A stretch of 5,396 nucleotides of DNA from Deinococcus sp. (GTDB lineage Bacteria; Deinococcota; Deinococci; Deinococcales; Deinococcaceae). The translations under genes and the position numbers were made by a program. Positions 4,373 to 5,396 of the stretch are shown in pieces; the first letter of the stretch is position 1, and every line of letters begins with the position of its first letter. Below the pieces are notes generated by a model. It did not search any database, was not told where the DNA came from, and saw only the letters and a program-made list of their open reading frames with translations. Where the stretch lies: contig NZ_JAUNHK010000038.1 in assembly GCF_030523985.1 (NCBI RefSeq), forward strand, positions 1-5,396, given 5' to 3'.

Positions 4373-5385
4373 GCGTGGCGGCGACGGCTCCGGCGGTGCG
4401 GCGTTCACGGGCGTATCTGGCGTCCGGCACCGCCCTGCTGCTGGGGCTTTTGCTGGTCGCGGTGGTGCTGGGGACGGGCCTGGGCAGCGTGAACATCGCC
4501 CCCGGCGCGGTGCTCTCGGCGCTGTGGAAGGGCGTGAGCGGGCAGGCGTTGCAGGGCGACGCGGTCATCATCTGGCAGATTCGGCTGCCCCGCGTGGTCA
4601 TGGGCGTGCTGGTCGGCGCGGCGCTGAGCGTGTGCGGCGGGGCCTTTCAGGGCGTGTTTCGCAATCCGCTGTCCGACCCCTACCTGCTGGGCGTGGCGAG
4701 TGGCGCGGGGCTGGGCGCGACGGTGGCGCTCACGCTGGGCTGGTCACACCAGTTCGTGCCGCTCTCGGCGCTGGTCACTGCCCTGGCCGCCGTGACCGTC
4801 ACGCTGCTGCTGGCCCGCGAAGGCCGCCGCTTCCCGCCCACGCGCCTGATTCTGTCGGGCGTGGTGGTCGGCAGCGTGCTGAGTGCGGCGACCACCGCCC
4901 TGATGCTGCGCGGCGAAGACCGGGCGCGGGAAGTGCTGGCCTACACGCTGGGCGACCTCAGTTTCTCCGGCTGGCGCGACGTGCTCACCGTGCTGCCCTA
5001 CGTCGGGCTGGGCTGCGGGGCGCTGCTGCTGCTGGCCCGCGCCCTCGACACCCTGCAACTCGGTGACCTGACCGCCCGTTCGCTGGGCGTGCCCGTCGAG
5101 CGGCTGCGGCTGCTGGTGGTGCTGTTCGCCAGCCTCGCCACGGCGGGCGCGGTGGCGTATGTGGGCATCATCGGGTTTGTCGGCCTGATTGTGCCGCATC
5201 TGGTGCGGCTGGCGTTCGGCGCGGGCCACCGCACGCTGCTGCCGCTGTCGGGACTGCTGGGCGGGGCGCTGCTGGTGCTGGCCGACCTGCTGGCCCGCAC
5301 CACGCCGCTTTCGCAGGTCGGTATCGTGACCACGCTGCTGGGCGGGCCGTTTTTCCTGTGGCTGCTGAGGCGGGAAAATGGCTAG
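4369..5385 (+). CDS. btuC: Cobalamin ABC transporter permease (FecCD/BtuC family)
   Basis: This 338-residue integral membrane protein, a normal length for the family, forms the channel of a B12-type importer as a dimer. Hydrophobic segments appear near residues 17-37, 77-97, 104-122, 130-148, 158-180, 205-224, 246-270, 287-308 and 316-334, compatible with the ten-helix BtuC fold. Signature stretches are IRLPRV (71-76), CGGAFQGVFRNPLSDPYLLG (89-108), SGAGLGA (111-117), GDLTARSLGV (232-241), which corresponds to the loop that contacts the ATPase, and GFVGLIVPHLVR (269-280). The GTG start at 4369 overlaps the btuF stop (GTGA), with no clear ribosome binding site, so it is probably translated by coupling; GTG 4375 is an alternative. 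Substrate is inferred from the upstream riboswitch. Confidence 0.9.
   Translation: MSVAATAPAVRRSRAYLASGTALLLGLLLVAVVLGTGLGSVNIAPGAVLSALWKGVSGQALQGDAVIIWQIRLPRVVMGVLVGAALSVCGGAFQGVFRNPLSDPYLLGVASGAGLGATVALTLGWSHQFVPLSALVTALAAVTVTLLLAREGRRFPPTRLILSGVVVGSVLSAATTALMLRGEDRAREVLAYTLGDLSFSGWRDVLTVLPYVGLGCGALLLLARALDTLQLGDLTARSLGVPVERLRLLVVLFASLATAGAVAYVGIIGFVGLIVPHLVRLAFGAGHRTLLPLSGLLGGALLVLADLLARTTPLSQVGIVTTLLGGPFFLWLLRRENG
5367..5370 (+). promoter_or_regulatory. Ribosome binding site for the next gene
   Basis: GAGG lies 7 nt before the ATG at 5378, inside the last codons of the permease gene. It supports that ATG as the start of a coupled downstream gene. Confidence 0.4.
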
Positions 5386-5396
5386 GACGCAGAGGG
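5378..5396 (+). CDS. Start of a further operon gene (partial), probably the transporter ATPase
   Basis: An ATG overlaps the last 8 bases of the permease gene, is preceded by GAGG, and opens a frame reading MARTQR to the window edge. Only six codons are present, so the product cannot be identified from sequence. In BtuCDF-type operons the ATP-binding subunit commonly follows the permease, and no ATPase is found elsewhere in this window, so an ATPase is the likeliest guess. Confidence 0.45.

Noticed and set aside
3365..4408. Minus-strand open frame of 347 codons opposite btuF
   Set aside because: It runs antisense through btuF and the riboswitch platform, and its composition (Gly, Gln, Arg, His rich) is typical of GC-rich antisense frames. 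The plus-strand protein clearly matches a known family.
1..5396. Mobile elements, CRISPR arrays, tRNA or rRNA genes
   Set aside because: No transposase-like protein, paired terminal repeats, regularly spaced repeats or cloverleaf-like sequence was seen on either strand.

Overview
The window looks like chromosomal DNA from a Deinococcus, probably D. radiodurans or a close relative. This is inferred from the high GC content with GC-rich third codon positions, from several start codons that sit 6-7 nt behind a TANNNT -10 box with no ribosome binding site (leaderless genes, common in Deinococcus), and from the general character of the proteins. No database was searched, so the species is an inference.

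Layout: positions 53-691 (minus) encode a flavin-reductase-like FMN-binding protein. It is transcribed divergently from a short xseB gene (727-951, plus) for the exonuclease VII small subunit; their two -10 boxes are packed into a gap of about 35 bp. xseB converges on a 428-residue lipoprotein of unknown function (1021-2307, minus), and a shared hairpin terminator (968-1000) lies between them. A gene-free stretch (2308-2625) holds the lipoprotein leader with two hairpins, a pair of near-identical 10-bp repeats three helical turns apart, and the promoter of a PlsC-type acyltransferase (2626-3249, plus), which also appears to be leaderless.

Downstream is a vitamin B12 uptake operon. A promoter overlapping the end of plsC drives a leader that carries a compact cobalamin riboswitch aptamer (about 3281-3356) and then an intrinsic terminator with seven T residues (3445-3477). 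Next come a secreted substrate-binding protein (btuF type, 3500-4372), a FecCD/BtuC permease (4369-5385) overlapping it by 4 bp, and the first six codons of a further gene overlapping the permease by 8 bp. That last gene is most likely the ATPase, but too little is present to identify it. Excess cobalamin is expected to fold the aptamer and favour termination, shutting off the transporter.

No mobile element, CRISPR array, tRNA or rRNA was seen. The window is mostly ordinary housekeeping and transport DNA. Its least explained parts are the lipoprotein with its structured leader and the expression platform of the riboswitch.
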